Source of the DNA: CAWGCE01 sp964480915
GTDB lineage: Bacteria; Planctomycetota; Planctomycetia; Pirellulales; Pirellulaceae
DNA: 64,000 nt
NCBI GenBank assembly: GCA_964480915.1
Contig: CAYZRS010000013.1
Location: forward strand, 38,673-102,672
Direction of reading: 5' to 3'
Every line of letters starts with the position of its first letter. The first letter of the stretch is position 1. Of this stretch, positions 43,796 through 53,937 are shown in pieces. A program made the position numbers and the translations under genes. Under the pieces are notes generated by a model. It saw only the letters and a list, made by a program, of their open reading frames with translations. It was not told the DNA's origin and did no database searches.

Positions 43796-45703
43796 TCAGG
43801 CCGCTTTGCGAGTTCGAATCGCCGCGGGGCCGGGAATCTCACCCGGCTGCCCGAATCGCGTTGGCACGAATTCTGGCACAATCTGCTGCAGCTCATCGAC
43901 GACGTCTTCCGGAGTTCGTCTGGCCGCAAATTGCAGTCGTTGCAAGGCACGATTGATGTGATCCAGCGAAGATACTTGACACCTAGCGACCATAATTTTG
44001 GGATGGGAGGTCGCCAGATGCTGTTCTCCATGAATGTGCAGTTCTTCAAACAGTTTTTCACCCGGCCGAACGCCGCTAAACTGAATTTCGATATCATCGT
44101 CGACGCGCAAGCCGGAAAGCCGGATCATGTCTTTCGCTAAATCGACGATCTTCACCGGCTCTCCCATATCGAGGACAAAGACTTCGCCCCCATTTCCCAT
44201 CGCACCCGCTTGAATCACAAGCTGAGACGCTTCAGGAATCATCATGAAGTACCGCTGCATATCTGGATGCGTGACCGTGACCGGTCCGCCCGCCGCAATC
44301 TGAGAACGGAAGATGGGAACGACGCTGCCGTTCGAACCCAACACATTCCCGAAGCGAACCGTCACAAACCGACATTGCGAAGACTCGGCCAGCGCCTGGA
44401 CATATAGTTCGGCGACTCGCTTACAACAGCCCATGACACTTGTCGGATTCACTGCCTTGTCGGTAGAGATCATGACGAAACTCTCGACACCATGATCGTC
44501 GGCCAGATCGGCCAAATTCTTGGTCGCCATGGGAATATTCTTGATCGCTTCCGAGCAATTCAGTTCCATCAGCGGCACATGCTTGTAGGCCGCAGCGTGA
44601 AACACAATGTTCGGCGAGTGCTCCCGAAACAGGTCGGCCATCCGTGACCGCTCGCCGATATCGGCGATACACAATTCGAGATCAGCGTCCGGGTATTCGC
44701 TGCGGAGCGACTTTTCTAAGAAAAATTGGCCGTTCTCGGAACGGTCGACCAAAACCAATTTGCCGGGATTAAATTGCAAAAGCTGGCGACAAATTTCTGA
44801 ACCGATGCTTCCGGCAGCCCCGGTAACCATCAGGGTTTCGCCTTCCAGCCAGCGATGGAGGTTCTGTGAATCGAGTTGTACTGGCTCTCGCCGCAGCAAA
44901 TCGGCAATCGAAACCGTACGTGGGCGCAAGTCGACTTTGCCATCCAGAATCTGATCATAACTCGGCAGAATTTTCACTGAAAATCCGTGCACGCGTGATT
45001 CGTCAACCAGTTGCCGGACCTCTTTTCCGGACAGACCGCTCGAAGCGATCAACACCTCGCTCGCCTCCGAACTCTTCATCAGGTCCCGAATCTCATCGAT
45101 CGTGCCCAACACGGGAACTCCGCCAATGCAGGTTCCTTTCAAGAACTCGTCCGTCGCGACAAATCCGACGACGTTGTAATTTAGTTTGCCTCCGGTTCGT
45201 ATCGATCGCAGGATCGCTTCACCGAATTCATCCGCACCGACGATCAAAGCAACCGTGCCCGAGCGATCGAGACTTCTCCAACCTTCATTCAGCAACCGTC
45301 GCAGGAAGCGCAGGCCTCCGACCGTGACAATCGTACCGCCCCAGTCCATGAAGAACACGGTTCGAGGCGTCTTCAGTCCGCTCAGGAACAAGTAATCGAA
45401 AACCGCCAGGCAGACGGCACTGACGGTGGCCGCCTGAGTGAGTTTCACCAGGTCGTAAAACGTCGCATAGCGACTCCAGCCTTGATAAATCCGGTACTGA
45501 GTAAAGATGATCGTCTTGATGACGAGCACCGTCAGCAGCGTGCAGGTAATCTGAGTCCAACGCCGTTCGGTAAACGTATCAAATCGCAGCCAATAGGATA
45601 CGAAGTGGACAGCGGCGAATACGGGCAAGAGCGAAAGACCCATCACAAGGCCGCGACGCGCTCTGCCCACGCCTCGAACGTGGTTGGCGATATGATTCAA
45701 CAT
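43796..45703 (-). CDS. CapD/WbpM-type nucleotide-sugar 4,6-dehydratase/epimerase
   Basis: A 635-residue inner-membrane enzyme. Four hydrophobic segments at the N-terminus (LVMGLSLLPVFAAVHFVSYW and others) anchor two tandem Rossmann-type modules. The second has TGAAGSIGSEICRQLLQFNP, HAAAYKHVPLMELN and FVMISTDKAVNPTSVMGCCK, matching the WbpM family, in which Met replaces the usual Tyr. It modifies a UDP-sugar, commonly UDP-GlcNAc, to make the first unusual sugar of a polymer. It is 50 bases upstream of birA on its strand and downstream of the ligase-TPR gene. Confidence 0.9.
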   Translation of the reverse strand: MLNHIANHVRGVGRARRGLVMGLSLLPVFAAVHFVSYWLRFDTFTERRWTQITCTLLTVLVIKTIIFTQYRIYQGWSRYATFYDLVKLTQAATVSAVCLAVFDYLFLSGLKTPRTVFFMDWGGTIVTVGGLRFLRRLLNEGWRSLDRSGTVALIVGADEFGEAILRSIRTGGKLNYNVVGFVATDEFLKGTCIGGVPVLGTIDEIRDLMKSSEASEVLIASSGLSGKEVRQLVDESRVHGFSVKILPSYDQILDGKVDLRPRTVSIADLLRREPVQLDSQNLHRWLEGETLMVTGAAGSIGSEICRQLLQFNPGKLVLVDRSENGQFFLEKSLRSEYPDADLELCIADIGERSRMADLFREHSPNIVFHAAAYKHVPLMELNCSEAIKNIPMATKNLADLADDHGVESFVMISTDKAVNPTSVMGCCKRVAELYVQALAESSQCRFVTVRFGNVLGSNGSVVPIFRSQIAAGGPVTVTHPDMQRYFMMIPEASQLVIQAGAMGNGGEVFVLDMGEPVKIVDLAKDMIRLSGLRVDDDIEIQFSGVRPGEKLFEELHIHGEQHLATSHPKIMVARCQVSSLDHINRALQRLQFAARRTPEDVVDELQQIVPEFVPTRFGQPGEIPGPAAIRTRKAA

Positions 45704-45816
45704 CTAGCACGTAAAGAAAAGATTAACGAAAAGCCGGGCGGACTATAGATGCGAGTTCCGCACCGGAGCAATAGAAGTATCTGTTCGCGATTGCTAGAGC
45801 CGACAGCAGCTATCGG

Positions 45817-48537
45817 TCAATGCATGACCGTTGTGCCAGATGCGAAATCGGGGCGCGATGCCGTCGACTGTTGCAGTGTTCGAATTCGTTGCAGTTGCTT
45901 CAAGACGGCTTGATCCTGCGGATGCCGTCGAGCACACCACAGCCATTGCTCTTCCGCTTCGCGGAAGCGTTGTTCTTTTGACAGCTGATGGGCCAGCGTA
46001 ACACGGACTTCAAAGCTATTCGGATTGGCAGCGACGGCACTTTCGGCCGCCTTCACTGCCGCTGGCCCGTCTTCCACGCTGCGGTAGATGCCGACACATT
46101 TGAGCCAGATCCGCATCGCTTCATCGCCCGTTTTCGTCTGGGCGACCTGGCTCAAATAGGAGCCCAGCACGGGCGCAAGTGCTCGCGCGTCGGCCTGAGC
46201 ATTTCGAACGCGGTAGAAATGAAACAGCGCTTCCGTCTCTTCCGGATTTGGGTTGAATTGCTGAACAAAATGAATCGCCGTCATGCGCGAGGCCAAAGCC
46301 TGCATCACGGCGTTTCGATACTGTGCGTCCAGATGGAAAGCTCGTTTCCAATACTCCAAGGCATCCATCGGCTGGCCCGCAAAGGCCGCTTCGCGCCCCA
46401 AGCCGAAAAGCACCGCGCCATCGTAGGGACGTACCCGTTCTGCCTGCGCCAGCAGCGTCATCGTGAGTTCAGGTCGGCTGCCACGTAAGAAGGCGATATC
46501 GGCCCAATGGATGTAGCCGCGTCCTTGCAACGGGCAACCTCGAAGGCCAGTCAATGCATGATCCAGCGCACTGCGGAGGATGTCGATATTTGTTCCGATC
46601 GCCCGATCGAGCCAACGATCTTGATCTTCGATCGTCGCAAACTCGGACGCCCACACCGCGTCACGAATTTGCACATACCCCATGGCATTGACACTCTGCT
46701 TCTGCAGAAGATCAAAAGATTTGACGAGGACCGAACAGGCTCTAAGCTGAGCGCGATAGTGGGTTGGATCGTGACGCAACACGTCGTCCAGGCAAGTGTA
46801 CATTTGCCGCAGACTCTCGTAGCGTTGATCATCGGTTTTGGCAGATACAATCGCCCCTTTGTCGGCGTAGACCTGATTCAGCGTAGAGCGGTTGGCAAGC
46901 GAAAGCCGCAAGTACTTGTTCCAGTGTGACGCAGCAAACGCCGGGCCCCATTGAACGCTGATCAAAGCGACGAACATGGCCGCCGCGGCGAATCCGCCAG
47001 CCAGCCAAAGGGCCGAGCCAACTTTCTGCGAACCGACCTTTGATTTTTTCCCGCGAGTATGCTCGCCGGCCAAACGACAGGCACAGGCGACGATCAAGAT
47101 CGTCAAAGACATACAGCCGCCGATGTACCACACGAAATCCCAAATGGAATGGGTGACCGAGGCGACCACACTGGCAGTCACGGCGATCCCGCAAGCGCCG
47201 GCTCGAACATTCTTGGCGTACCTCAGCACCTGCCAACACCAACGCAAGCAGAGCACAACACCAGCCAGCGCCAATGCCAAACCGACGATGCCAGTTTCCG
47301 ATAGCAAATTCAGGTACGAACTCTCGGCATGAGTGAACTCAACTCGGGACCGATGCGGAAAGAACTTGTGATAGATCTCAGAATGACTGCCAACTCCCGC
47401 ACCGAGTATTGGGAAGGCTTTAGCAATCTGAGCGTTCGCCGCCCAAATCCGTCGACGACCATGCGTTTCATCGAGTTCCTCCATCGAACCGGAGGCCAAC
47501 GAGCCAATCTCTTTCGTGACCACATCCGCTCCGTGCAGATAGAGCCCGGCTCCAGCGAGCAAAAAGACGGCCCCCATGGCGTAAAACGCTTTCCGGCCAA
47601 CCAGCCCTGTCATCGCGAACAGGCCTACCGCCAGCAGACCGGCGATCGCCATGGCCAGCATGCCGCCTCTGGAGAGGGACAAAAGGCCCGAGATGCCCAG
47701 CACGCCGCACGCAAACACGACCATCATCCGAGCAAATAAATCACGTTCTCGGTGACTGCTGTTGTAGAAACGGTTGCCAGTCGGACCGGCTGCCGAATTG
47801 ACGCCCAGGGATTGGATCCACCACACCAAAGGGCCGATCCCCAGCGCCAAGAAATGTGCAAAGTGATTCGAATTCGCGAAAGGGCCGCAGACGTACCAAT
47901 GGGCACGACGAGACGGATGCTGGAAGACCCAGGCATAATCTTCCGTCCCAGAAATGTATTGTGCAAAACCGAACAACGCCATCGACAGGGCTCCCAGTGC
48001 GACCCATCGAAGCAATCGTTCAATCTTTTCTAAACTCGTTAGCCGTTGAACGACAACGAAGAACAGACAGATATGGGCCCAGTACACCACGAGCCCAATT
48101 TTCGTCCCACGGGGCGTCAGCGAAATCTGGCTCCACCGAGAGAGCAGAGCGGGCGCATCGTCGGACGAATGCCAAAGCGGCAATAAGCCCTCCTGAGCAG
48201 GAGACAACGCGGCCAAGATTCCGGGACCAAGTGTAACCAGTTGTAGAAATAAAACGCCTAGCCCACCGAGCAGCAGCCAACCGCCGCGAACTTTCCACCA
48301 GACCGTTTCACCAGCCAGCCACTGTCGCCACGTCCATGCGACGACGAGCACACCGACCGCACCAACGTAAACGAGTCGTCCCAGGTCATGCCGACCGCCC
48401 ATGAACAGTGGTGTGATGAAGATGATGGCGAGAATCGCCAAATCGGCCAGGGCGTCCAGCATGCCAATCGGCGATTGCAGACTCGTGTTCTTCGGCCGTC
48501 CGCCGGATGAGGTATTTGATTGGAAGCTGGGCCGCAT
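45817..48537 (-). CDS. O-antigen ligase-like protein with C-terminal TPR-like tail
   Basis: A 906-residue inner-membrane protein. The first half has about 10-12 helices with the Wzy/WaaL-type core (GPFANSNHFAHFLALGIGPL, LLSLSRGGMLAMAIAGLLAV, FTHAESSYLNLLSETGIVGL). A cytosolic or periplasmic C-terminal region of about 380 residues follows, with helical TPR-like repeats (GAVLFGLGREAAFAGQPMDA, NPNSFEVRVTLAHQLSKEQR). The architecture differs from the ligase at 37851, so one may polymerise and the other ligate or modify. The start is just upstream of Wzc on the strand, 18 bases away. Confidence 0.83.
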   Translation of the reverse strand: MRPSFQSNTSSGGRPKNTSLQSPIGMLDALADLAILAIIFITPLFMGGRHDLGRLVYVGAVGVLVVAWTWRQWLAGETVWWKVRGGWLLLGGLGVLFLQLVTLGPGILAALSPAQEGLLPLWHSSDDAPALLSRWSQISLTPRGTKIGLVVYWAHICLFFVVVQRLTSLEKIERLLRWVALGALSMALFGFAQYISGTEDYAWVFQHPSRRAHWYVCGPFANSNHFAHFLALGIGPLVWWIQSLGVNSAAGPTGNRFYNSSHRERDLFARMMVVFACGVLGISGLLSLSRGGMLAMAIAGLLAVGLFAMTGLVGRKAFYAMGAVFLLAGAGLYLHGADVVTKEIGSLASGSMEELDETHGRRRIWAANAQIAKAFPILGAGVGSHSEIYHKFFPHRSRVEFTHAESSYLNLLSETGIVGLALALAGVVLCLRWCWQVLRYAKNVRAGACGIAVTASVVASVTHSIWDFVWYIGGCMSLTILIVACACRLAGEHTRGKKSKVGSQKVGSALWLAGGFAAAAMFVALISVQWGPAFAASHWNKYLRLSLANRSTLNQVYADKGAIVSAKTDDQRYESLRQMYTCLDDVLRHDPTHYRAQLRACSVLVKSFDLLQKQSVNAMGYVQIRDAVWASEFATIEDQDRWLDRAIGTNIDILRSALDHALTGLRGCPLQGRGYIHWADIAFLRGSRPELTMTLLAQAERVRPYDGAVLFGLGREAAFAGQPMDALEYWKRAFHLDAQYRNAVMQALASRMTAIHFVQQFNPNPEETEALFHFYRVRNAQADARALAPVLGSYLSQVAQTKTGDEAMRIWLKCVGIYRSVEDGPAAVKAAESAVAANPNSFEVRVTLAHQLSKEQRFREAEEQWLWCARRHPQDQAVLKQLQRIRTLQQSTASRPDFASGTTVMH

Positions 48538-48555
48538 AATTGGGTCGCAAACAGG

Positions 48556-50949
48556 TTAGGCAGATTGTTTCCAGTTGAACCACGAATCGGCAGCATCATC
48601 GTCATCCGAATCGGAGACATCGCCGCTGGTTGGACTCGCGGTACTCGTCATCGATTCGATATTCATCGGAACCGTTGCCGGCAATTCGTCATCGTGCAAG
48701 ACGACGTCCTGCGTCTCTTCCTCTTCAAACGTCTCGCCATAGCCCTCACTATAGCCGTAGCCATAACCGCCATACCCGTAGTAGGAAGCACCATCTTCTT
48801 CGCTGACGGCATTCACGACTGTGCCCAACAGATTGCATTCGAAGGCGTTGACACCCTCGACGGCTCGGATCACCGAGCGGCGATGATTCTTGTCTGGCTG
48901 GACAACCAGCAACATGCCATCAACCAATCGCCCAGTAATGGCTGCATCGGCGGCGGCGAGAACGGGGGGACTGTCGATGAGAATCTGGTCGTACTTCGTC
49001 TCTGCCCATGCCAGCAGATCGGAGAATCGATCGCGACCGAGCAATTCGGCCGAATCAAACGGGCGTCGCCCCGCTGGCAACACGTAGAGATTCTCTTGTT
49101 CGAGAGGCTGAATTTTATCTGCGACGAGCGAGTCCAGATCGTCACTCGATCGGAGAACTTCAGAGACCCCTTCATTGGCCCGCATTCCGAAGAGGTTCGT
49201 CAGTCCAGGCCTTCTCAGATCGCAATCAATCAGCAGCGTGCGGCTACCAGATTGAGCGAAGGAAACACCCAAGTTGCTGAGGACTGTCGTTTTTCCATCA
49301 GCCGGTTCCGAACTGGTAACCACGATTCGTCGAAACTCCTGCCCAGAGAATGCCAATGTCGTGCGCAAGGTTCGGAACGCTTCGCTTTCCACCGCATCGG
49401 GTGCACGGAACACTTGCAGTGTCTGCATCCCCTCTCCCACAAGCGGAGCATGCTTCCGCACCATCGCCAGGACAGGTACTCCCAACTGTTCTTGCAATTC
49501 TTCCGGCGAGCGGAAGCGATCGTCGACCACATCCAGTACGTAGACAGCCAGCGAACCGATTCCGATGCCCAGTAGGCCGCTCATCAAGAGCACTTGGAGA
49601 GCCTGTGGAGACACCGGCTCCTCTGGCAACATCGGTGTCGTCACGATATCGGCGCGGACATCATTTTGTCCCTGATTGATTTCGATCGTGCCGATGCGCT
49701 CGTTGAGTGTTGCGAACAGATCACGAGTCTGCTGGACCTTGCGTTCGATAATCATGCGCTGCGCAACCAAATCGTTGTGCAAGATGGCCTGCGTTTCGGC
49801 CACGGCATACTCTTGCGCCAACTGACGCTCTTGCTCAACGGCTCGCGCCAGTTCCTCTTCTAACAATCGCGTAAGCATCGTCCCCAGTTCAACCTGTTTC
49901 GACCCAGTTAGTTGCTCGTCGAAGCGGGTTTGAATACTGGCGATAAATGTCTGGCTTGCCTGAATCCGTTGTCGTATCTGAGCCACTTCGGGGTGATTGG
50001 CTCCGTAGTAATTGGCCAACGTTTTCAATTTTGCTTGTTGCGACAGTATCCCACGCTGCTCTTCTTGCATGGCCTGTGCCTCGTGCGAATTGACACCGAG
50101 GGCGCTGAGGAGCAGTTCTTTACCCACGACGGGCTCCACGGCGGAAAAGTGCTGCCGCAAATCGCCACCACGCACGACTGCATCTCGCAGCGAAGTGAGG
50201 GACGCCTCAAGCTTAACTCGTTTCTGGCGAATTGACGCGACGCTTTCATTCAAAGCAATGACGTTTTGCACCAACGGATGGACGGCACCCGAACCTTCTC
50301 CGATCCCCAAATCGGCACTCTGTCGTCGCGCTTCCTGCAATTCGACTTCTTGTTTAGACAATTGATCCTGCAACACGACCCGTTCGCGATTTAGGTCAGC
50401 AATCACATCGCGCGTCACGCTGCTATGATTCTTGTCGATGTACTCGATGTAAGATTTCACGACCGCATTGACAAGCTGCACCGAAGATTGGGGAGATTCC
50501 GACAGGCAGGAGACTTCGATAATACTTGTCCGCCGCAATGTCGACGTCCTTAGCATGCCGCGCAGTGTATCGATGGCGCGTTCCAGTGAATCGCTTTCGC
50601 TGATCTCCGGCGGCAACTTCGGAATCTGCTTTAGGGCCGACTCCAACACAATGCGGCTGGTAAACAGTCGTTGGAATGTTTCGATTTGATCCTGTGCCGA
50701 CCGACCGGTCGAAACCTCGACCTGAGTCCCCGATGTCGACTGCATCACGAGGACCTGTGCTTTCGCTCGGTAAATTCGCGTCGCCGACACGAAATAGATA
50801 GCGCCCAGCATTCCGGCGATCGCCATGGCCGTGAACACAACGCTCTTGCGGCGACGTAACAACCACAGGAAGCGCACTAGAGAATGAACGACATTAGAAG
50901 TCGCTTGCTCTTCGTTCGTATCGGCCCAACTCGCTGCTTCGTTCGTCAT
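48556..50949 (-). CDS. Polysaccharide co-polymerase and tyrosine autokinase (Wzc/BY-kinase)
   Basis: A 797-residue inner-membrane protein. A Wzz-like N-terminal domain lies between two helices (VFTAMAIAGMLGAIYFV and LQVLLMSGLLGIGIGSLAVY), with a long coiled-coil periplasmic region. The cytoplasmic kinase has Walker A TSSEPADGKTTVLSNLG, Walker A' LLIDCDLRRPG and Walker B QILIDSPPVL. A Tyr/Gly cluster YYGYGGYGYGYSEGYG holds the autophosphorylation sites, followed by an acidic tail (SDSDDDDAADSW). It controls polymer length and export with Wza. The export lipoprotein starts three bases upstream of it. Confidence 0.94.
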   Translation of the reverse strand: MTNEAASWADTNEEQATSNVVHSLVRFLWLLRRRKSVVFTAMAIAGMLGAIYFVSATRIYRAKAQVLVMQSTSGTQVEVSTGRSAQDQIETFQRLFTSRIVLESALKQIPKLPPEISESDSLERAIDTLRGMLRTSTLRRTSIIEVSCLSESPQSSVQLVNAVVKSYIEYIDKNHSSVTRDVIADLNRERVVLQDQLSKQEVELQEARRQSADLGIGEGSGAVHPLVQNVIALNESVASIRQKRVKLEASLTSLRDAVVRGGDLRQHFSAVEPVVGKELLLSALGVNSHEAQAMQEEQRGILSQQAKLKTLANYYGANHPEVAQIRQRIQASQTFIASIQTRFDEQLTGSKQVELGTMLTRLLEEELARAVEQERQLAQEYAVAETQAILHNDLVAQRMIIERKVQQTRDLFATLNERIGTIEINQGQNDVRADIVTTPMLPEEPVSPQALQVLLMSGLLGIGIGSLAVYVLDVVDDRFRSPEELQEQLGVPVLAMVRKHAPLVGEGMQTLQVFRAPDAVESEAFRTLRTTLAFSGQEFRRIVVTSSEPADGKTTVLSNLGVSFAQSGSRTLLIDCDLRRPGLTNLFGMRANEGVSEVLRSSDDLDSLVADKIQPLEQENLYVLPAGRRPFDSAELLGRDRFSDLLAWAETKYDQILIDSPPVLAAADAAITGRLVDGMLLVVQPDKNHRRSVIRAVEGVNAFECNLLGTVVNAVSEEDGASYYGYGGYGYGYSEGYGETFEEEETQDVVLHDDELPATVPMNIESMTSTASPTSGDVSDSDDDDAADSWFNWKQSA

Positions 50950-50952
50950 GAG

Positions 50953-52086
50953 TTAAAATGTAGCGCTGTTAACGCCGATCCTGATCAGACTTTTCATCGC
51001 CGCCACCACAAAGGTAACTGGCGTCTCTTCCACGCTCACGACGTCACCATCCGCCAAAATCGGATTGCCGGCAGCACTCTGTTTTGCCTCAGAGATCGAA
51101 ACCCCAATCGTGACCGGTTCCGTTTGCCCTGGCACCTTCCGGACAATGAGCACCTGATTGGCAATGGTTTCACTCACCCCTCCTGCCATCGCAATCGCAT
51201 CCAATACCGTCGGATTCTGCCCAGGCGGGATACGGATTCGATCGGGACGTTTGACGAGGCCGATCACTTGGATATATCGCGGCGCTCGCCTTCGAACGGT
51301 GACCACGTCGCCGTCTCCCAATTGGAAGGCGGATGGTATCGGCCGCTGCGTAGCGCCGACTAGATCAATAGAAATGCTACCGGTCGGATCAAAAACGGCC
51401 GGCTGTGTGGAGCCGGTGACAGACTCTTCGTAGCCGACTTGCGCGATCACGGCATCATCAGGCGCAGCCTGTTTCGTGGGCACCAAACCGGCGCTCTTCG
51501 TCGTACCTGCTCGCCGTATCTCGACAACCGTGTCAGCATCTTCACTCAGCCCACCCGCTTCGACCAATGCGGCCAGCAGATCGGAGCCCGCGACTGGCAG
51601 CCGGTAAGTGCCTGGGTCTTCGACAGCGCCAACCACGGTCACGTGATTCGAACGGCGTTTTTCGACATCAAGGCTAATGGTAGGCCGGCGGTAAATACCC
51701 CGCTCAACGCTAGCAGCGGTGATCTTCTGCCGGGCCGAATCGAGGTCCAATCCGGCGAGGCTCACGGTCCCAACCAACGGCACTTCGACCGAACCATCTC
51801 GCTGCACGGTCAGTGGCCAAGTCTTCGCGTCGTCTTTTTCGGCACCGGTGACAACTTGCATCTTCAGCGTGTCACCTGCGCCAACTTGTTCACCACGAAA
51901 CGACGACGCAGCGAGTCGAGACAGATTGAGCGTTTGCACATCCACGACAGGTGGAGGAACGAACTGCGCTGGAAGCGAAGTTGCGTCGTAGGATCCACTT
52001 TGGCACCCAACGTTCGCCAGGCTCATCGATAACATCAGCAACCCGATGCTACGTTTAAACGTTAGAAGTCTGGGCATTCTGATCAT
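50953..52086 (-). CDS. Polysaccharide export lipoprotein (Wza-like, SLBB domains)
   Basis: A 377-residue outer-membrane export protein. The signal peptide ends in a lipobox (LLMLSMSLANVGC). The poly_export domain begins at VGAGDTLKMQVVTG and includes VQRDGSVEVPLVGTVSLAGL. SLBB-type units follow (HVTVVGAVEDPGTYRLP, YIQVIGLVKRPDRIRIP). The start ATG at 52086 or 52077 precedes the signal peptide. It pairs with the kinase next door, whose start codon is three bases past its stop; the two are surely co-transcribed. Confidence 0.93.
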   Translation of the reverse strand: MIRMPRLLTFKRSIGLLMLSMSLANVGCQSGSYDATSLPAQFVPPPVVDVQTLNLSRLAASSFRGEQVGAGDTLKMQVVTGAEKDDAKTWPLTVQRDGSVEVPLVGTVSLAGLDLDSARQKITAASVERGIYRRPTISLDVEKRRSNHVTVVGAVEDPGTYRLPVAGSDLLAALVEAGGLSEDADTVVEIRRAGTTKSAGLVPTKQAAPDDAVIAQVGYEESVTGSTQPAVFDPTGSISIDLVGATQRPIPSAFQLGDGDVVTVRRRAPRYIQVIGLVKRPDRIRIPPGQNPTVLDAIAMAGGVSETIANQVLIVRKVPGQTEPVTIGVSISEAKQSAAGNPILADGDVVSVEETPVTFVVAAMKSLIRIGVNSATF

Positions 52087-52188
52087 TGGGTTTATTTGGG
52101 CCACTATAAAACTGCCATCAAACGTCATGGCGACGAATCTCACGTTTCGAATCTGCACGGCCTCGCACGGGCCGCCCAACATTCTTGG

Positions 52189-52734
52189 CTACTGACTACT
52201 GGCGGCGCGATCCGATCGGTTGTTGTGCAAGGCCACAGGAATGACCACAGCAGCCGTCACCAAACCAGCGATGACCCAAGGACTACCCAACCCGCAAGCA
52301 GCGGGATGGATCTGTCCTCGGTAAACATCGTCAAGCGGAACCATCAACTGGCCCGCAGCATGCGGCGGTGCGGCCGCAAGCGACCAGCACCGCAACGATA
52401 ACGTTCGATTCCCTACTAAGAGGGTGTACATTCCACCTTGATTCAGCTTCAACTGAAACTCGCCTGCCGTTGTCGTGGCAGAAGAGCCGGCGACGGCACC
52501 TTCCTTAACGATGTACACGAGGACATCGCTTTGCGGCATGCCCGCATCATCCACGACCACGCCCTTCAAGAATCCGTTGTCATCCAGAGCAACATCACTT
52601 GTGGTCAAATTCATAACCGGAGCCGACTGAACCGATTCAGCTGGCACCTGGGCGGCAACAAACGATGGAGGCATCAAGAGCCCCACAACGGCCGCAGCCG
52701 TCAGCAGATCTCGAGTAGCTTTCCAAAAACACAT
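52189..52734 (-). CDS. Small secreted protein, paralogue A of the NPW-tail family
   Basis: A 181-residue protein. A signal peptide (ATRDLLTAAAVVGLLMPPSF) precedes a carboxypeptidase-regulatory-like beta domain (VALDDNGFLKGVVVDDAGMP, GEFQLKLNQGGMYTLLVGNR). It then has the family marks CWSLAAAPPHAAG and VYRGQIHPAACG, and a C-terminal hydrophobic helix SPWVIAGLVTAAVVIPVALH with a short polar tail. It shares this layout with the next two genes. It lies 102 bases upstream of the wza-like gene on the same strand. Function unknown; an envelope location is inferred. Confidence 0.78.
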   Translation of the reverse strand: MCFWKATRDLLTAAAVVGLLMPPSFVAAQVPAESVQSAPVMNLTTSDVALDDNGFLKGVVVDDAGMPQSDVLVYIVKEGAVAGSSATTTAGEFQLKLNQGGMYTLLVGNRTLSLRCWSLAAAPPHAAGQLMVPLDDVYRGQIHPAACGLGSPWVIAGLVTAAVVIPVALHNNRSDRAASSQ

Positions 52735-52788
52735 GGTGTCGACCTTCTAGTAGAGGAACGGCTTATACAGAGGCACAACGCGACAGCA

Positions 52789-53367
52789 CTAGCTGGCGTC
52801 GTCGTCATCATCCAGTGCCAAAGGAATGGCGATCGCGGCCGCCACGGCAGCACCAATCACCCACGGGTTCATTAGCAAGCCCAAAGGTCCGCCACCGAAA
52901 GCACCCGCGGCACCACAGGTTCCGCCGCAAACGCCCGTGCAAGAATCTTCGGTACACTGACCACGCTGAACGGTTCCCAAAACGTAGGTGAATCCGGTCG
53001 TGGCTGTCGGAGGTGCCGTTTGCGGCGCCCATACACGAACATTGAAACGATCCGCATTCACTTGCATTTCGTACACGCCACCTCGCAACGACTGAACGGA
53101 GAATTGCCCCATTTGGTCAGTTGCGGTCTCTACGATTTTTGCGTCACCTTGCGTCATAATGACAGGAGCACCGGCAATGGCCTGGCCCTCACCACCGACG
53201 ACAAGGCCACGCAGTGACCCCGCTTCGTCCAACGCAATATCGGCAATGCGAAATGATTCGGTCGGTGCCACTTGGGCCTGTTGAGCCCAGCAAATCGGCT
53301 GCGTCAAAACGAGGCTTGAGCAACAGTAGACGGCCATGGCGACTCTCAGCCGCTTCCAATTCTTCAT
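52789..53367 (-). CDS. Small secreted protein, paralogue B of the NPW-tail family
   Basis: A 192-residue protein. A signal peptide (VAMAVYCCSSLVLTQPICWA) is followed by a beta domain (IALDEAGSLRGLVVGGEGQA, GQFSVQSLRGGVYEMQVNAD). The family marks are VWAPQTAPPTA and VQRGQCTEDSCTGVCGG with four cysteines. A Gly-rich hinge leads to the hydrophobic helix NPWVIGAAVAAAIAIPLAL with tail DDDDDAS. The ATG at 53367 has AAAGGGA upstream; the longer frame to 53439 is not needed. Function unknown. Confidence 0.78.
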   Translation of the reverse strand: MKNWKRLRVAMAVYCCSSLVLTQPICWAQQAQVAPTESFRIADIALDEAGSLRGLVVGGEGQAIAGAPVIMTQGDAKIVETATDQMGQFSVQSLRGGVYEMQVNADRFNVRVWAPQTAPPTATTGFTYVLGTVQRGQCTEDSCTGVCGGTCGAAGAFGGGPLGLLMNPWVIGAAVAAAIAIPLALDDDDDAS

Positions 53368-53768
53368 GATGATCCCTTTTGTCCTGGATGAGTCTGTGAC
53401 GCGAATGCCGCGTTCCTTTGAATACGGAATTTCAATCACGTCGAAAAGCCTTCTTTTCCGGCAAGCTCAACGGATACACCTTTCCCATTGAGGTTGTGGG
53501 GCGGGAGAGTAGCAAAACGGTTCAAGGCAAAAAAGATCAACAACCCAAAAAGTTGCAAATTCGTTTGCCATCGCTTGCTGCAGTGCATTCAGTCGAAAGA
53601 AAGCCGCAGGGAAAGCGACTCGCATGAATGAGAAATGGCCTAGCGAGCTACCGGTCGAGCCTCGGGAGCGGACGCACAGATGCGCAGCGCCCCGCGTCAA
53701 CGAAAGCTGACGCCTTGGTGGTGCCGACGTTTCACTCGCACGTCATCTGGCCAGCCGGTCGGCAGGAA

Positions 53769-53804
53769 AAACGGCCGGCGAAACGACCGGCGATACGACC
53801 GACG
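53769..53804. repeat. 12-bp tandem repeat, three copies
   Basis: Three degenerate units run in tandem: AAACGGCCGGCG, AAACGACCGGCG and ATACGACCGACG. They abut the assembly gap and may have caused the assembly break. Confidence 0.7.
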
Positions 53805-53837
53805 CGAGGAAACCGGTCGCGTTAAACGCAGAAAGAC
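53783..53837. repeat. Left copy of the 55-bp sequence flanking the gap
   Basis: The 55 bases ending at the first N begin ACGACCGGCGATACG, end GCAGAAAGAC, and are identical to 53938-53992 after the gap. Confidence 0.95.
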
Positions 53838-53937
53838 NNNNNNNNNNNNNNNNNNNNNNNNNNNNNNNNNNNNNNNNNNNNNNNNNNNNNNNNNNNNNNN
53901 NNNNNNNNNNNNNNNNNNNNNNNNNNNNNNNNNNNNN
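53838..53937. other. Assembly gap, 100 N
   Basis: Exactly 100 unknown bases, a conventional scaffold filler. An identical 55-bp sequence lies directly on each side, so the true gap may be absent. Confidence 0.98.

Larger units (their letters stand above)
53368..53837. other. Intergenic region up to the assembly gap
   Basis: About 470 bases hold no supported gene. The right part contains a 12-bp tandem repeat (53769-53804) and the left copy of a 55-bp sequence that recurs after the gap. Confidence 0.5.

Noticed and set aside
53467..53700. An open frame opposite the region before the assembly gap
   Set aside because: It has no domain, no ribosome site and a composition unlike the neighbours.
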